Shown in pieces: positions 35,814 through 35,850 of a stretch of 35,850 nt of DNA. The position numbers were made by a program, and so were the translations under genes. The stretch's first letter is position 1. Each line of letters begins with the position of its first letter. The stretch spans positions 1 to 35,850 of IMG/VR virus record IMGVR_UViG_3300032093_000420, one strand, 5' to 3'. The stretch comes from a virus. The notes under the pieces are model-generated. The model was not told the origin of the DNA and searched no databases. It saw nothing but the letters and a program-made list of their open reading frames with translations.

Positions 35814-35850
35814 ATGATTAAGTTCAGTCAAGGGTTGGGGACGTTAATGT
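35814..35850 (+). CDS. Start of a gene cut by the window edge
   Basis: Twelve codons (MIKFSQGLGTLM) from ATG 35814 to the edge, 10 nt after a good promoter box. Too short to identify. Confidence 0.4.
   Translation, partial: MIKFSQGLGTLM

Noticed and set aside
1-35850. tRNA or rRNA genes
   Set aside because: No cloverleaf-like segments with GGTTCGAATCC-type arms or rRNA landmarks were noticed by eye; a tRNA search would be needed to exclude them.

Overview
The window looks like part of a large, AT-rich, probably T4-like (myovirus-type) phage of a Bacteroidota host. Phage evidence: a block of repeat-rich tail-fibre/structural genes, a GH24 lysozyme and a GH19 endolysin, tightly packed genes with ATGA overlaps, an HNH-type endonuclease, and many tiny lineage-specific genes. 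Host evidence: promoters that fit the Bacteroidota -7 box TAnnTTTG (one with TTTG at exactly 19 nt), almost no Shine-Dalgarno sites, signal peptides that end before Gln, and one exported protein whose C-terminal half resembles Bacteroidota secreted (T9SS-type) proteins. No terminase, capsid, polymerase or integrase is in view, so the assignment is an inference. LAYOUT. 1-1993 (minus): an IMPDH/GMP-reductase-like enzyme cut by the window edge, a hotdog acyl-CoA thioesterase and two unknown genes. 2047-11352 (plus): six chained genes for fibres and other virion surface proteins, with internal repeats and one patch of different base composition. 11345-17237 (mostly minus): HAD hydrolase, metallophosphoesterase, two HExxH proteins, small tagged proteins, an exported protein and a lysozyme carrying an annexin-like repeat. 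17306-23055: FKBP prolyl isomerase, a run with a metallopeptidase-like and a PcfJ-like protein, then a response-regulator receiver coupled to a membrane coiled-coil protein, then the endolysin. 23052-34838 (mostly minus): a long array of small genes, most of them starting with a recurrent N-terminal motif. 34940-35850: an HNH-type endonuclease, a G-run-rich non-coding stretch and a host-like promoter at the edge. MAIN OBSERVATIONS. (1) About twenty otherwise different proteins, including the lysozyme, a metallopeptidase-like and a PcfJ-like protein, start with a short motif containing [I/L]-x-E, often followed by an amphipathic helix. This resembles the T4 capsid-targeting sequence and its prohead-protease site, so these may be proteins loaded into the virion. 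Many of the small ones also look like diverged paralogues. (2) Between about 31.9 and 33.3 kb, four imperfect palindromes sit at the 3' ends of single small genes and have GTTRRRY-like ends, as integron attC sites do. This looks like a small cassette array inside the phage genome, and one cassette gene carries the N-terminal motif. (3) Two promoter types are seen: host-like TAnnTTTG boxes 4-5 nt from the ATG, which predict leaderless mRNAs, and a recurrent TATTTAT element upstream of roughly eighteen genes on both strands. All functional statements are read from sequence by eye; no database search was run.
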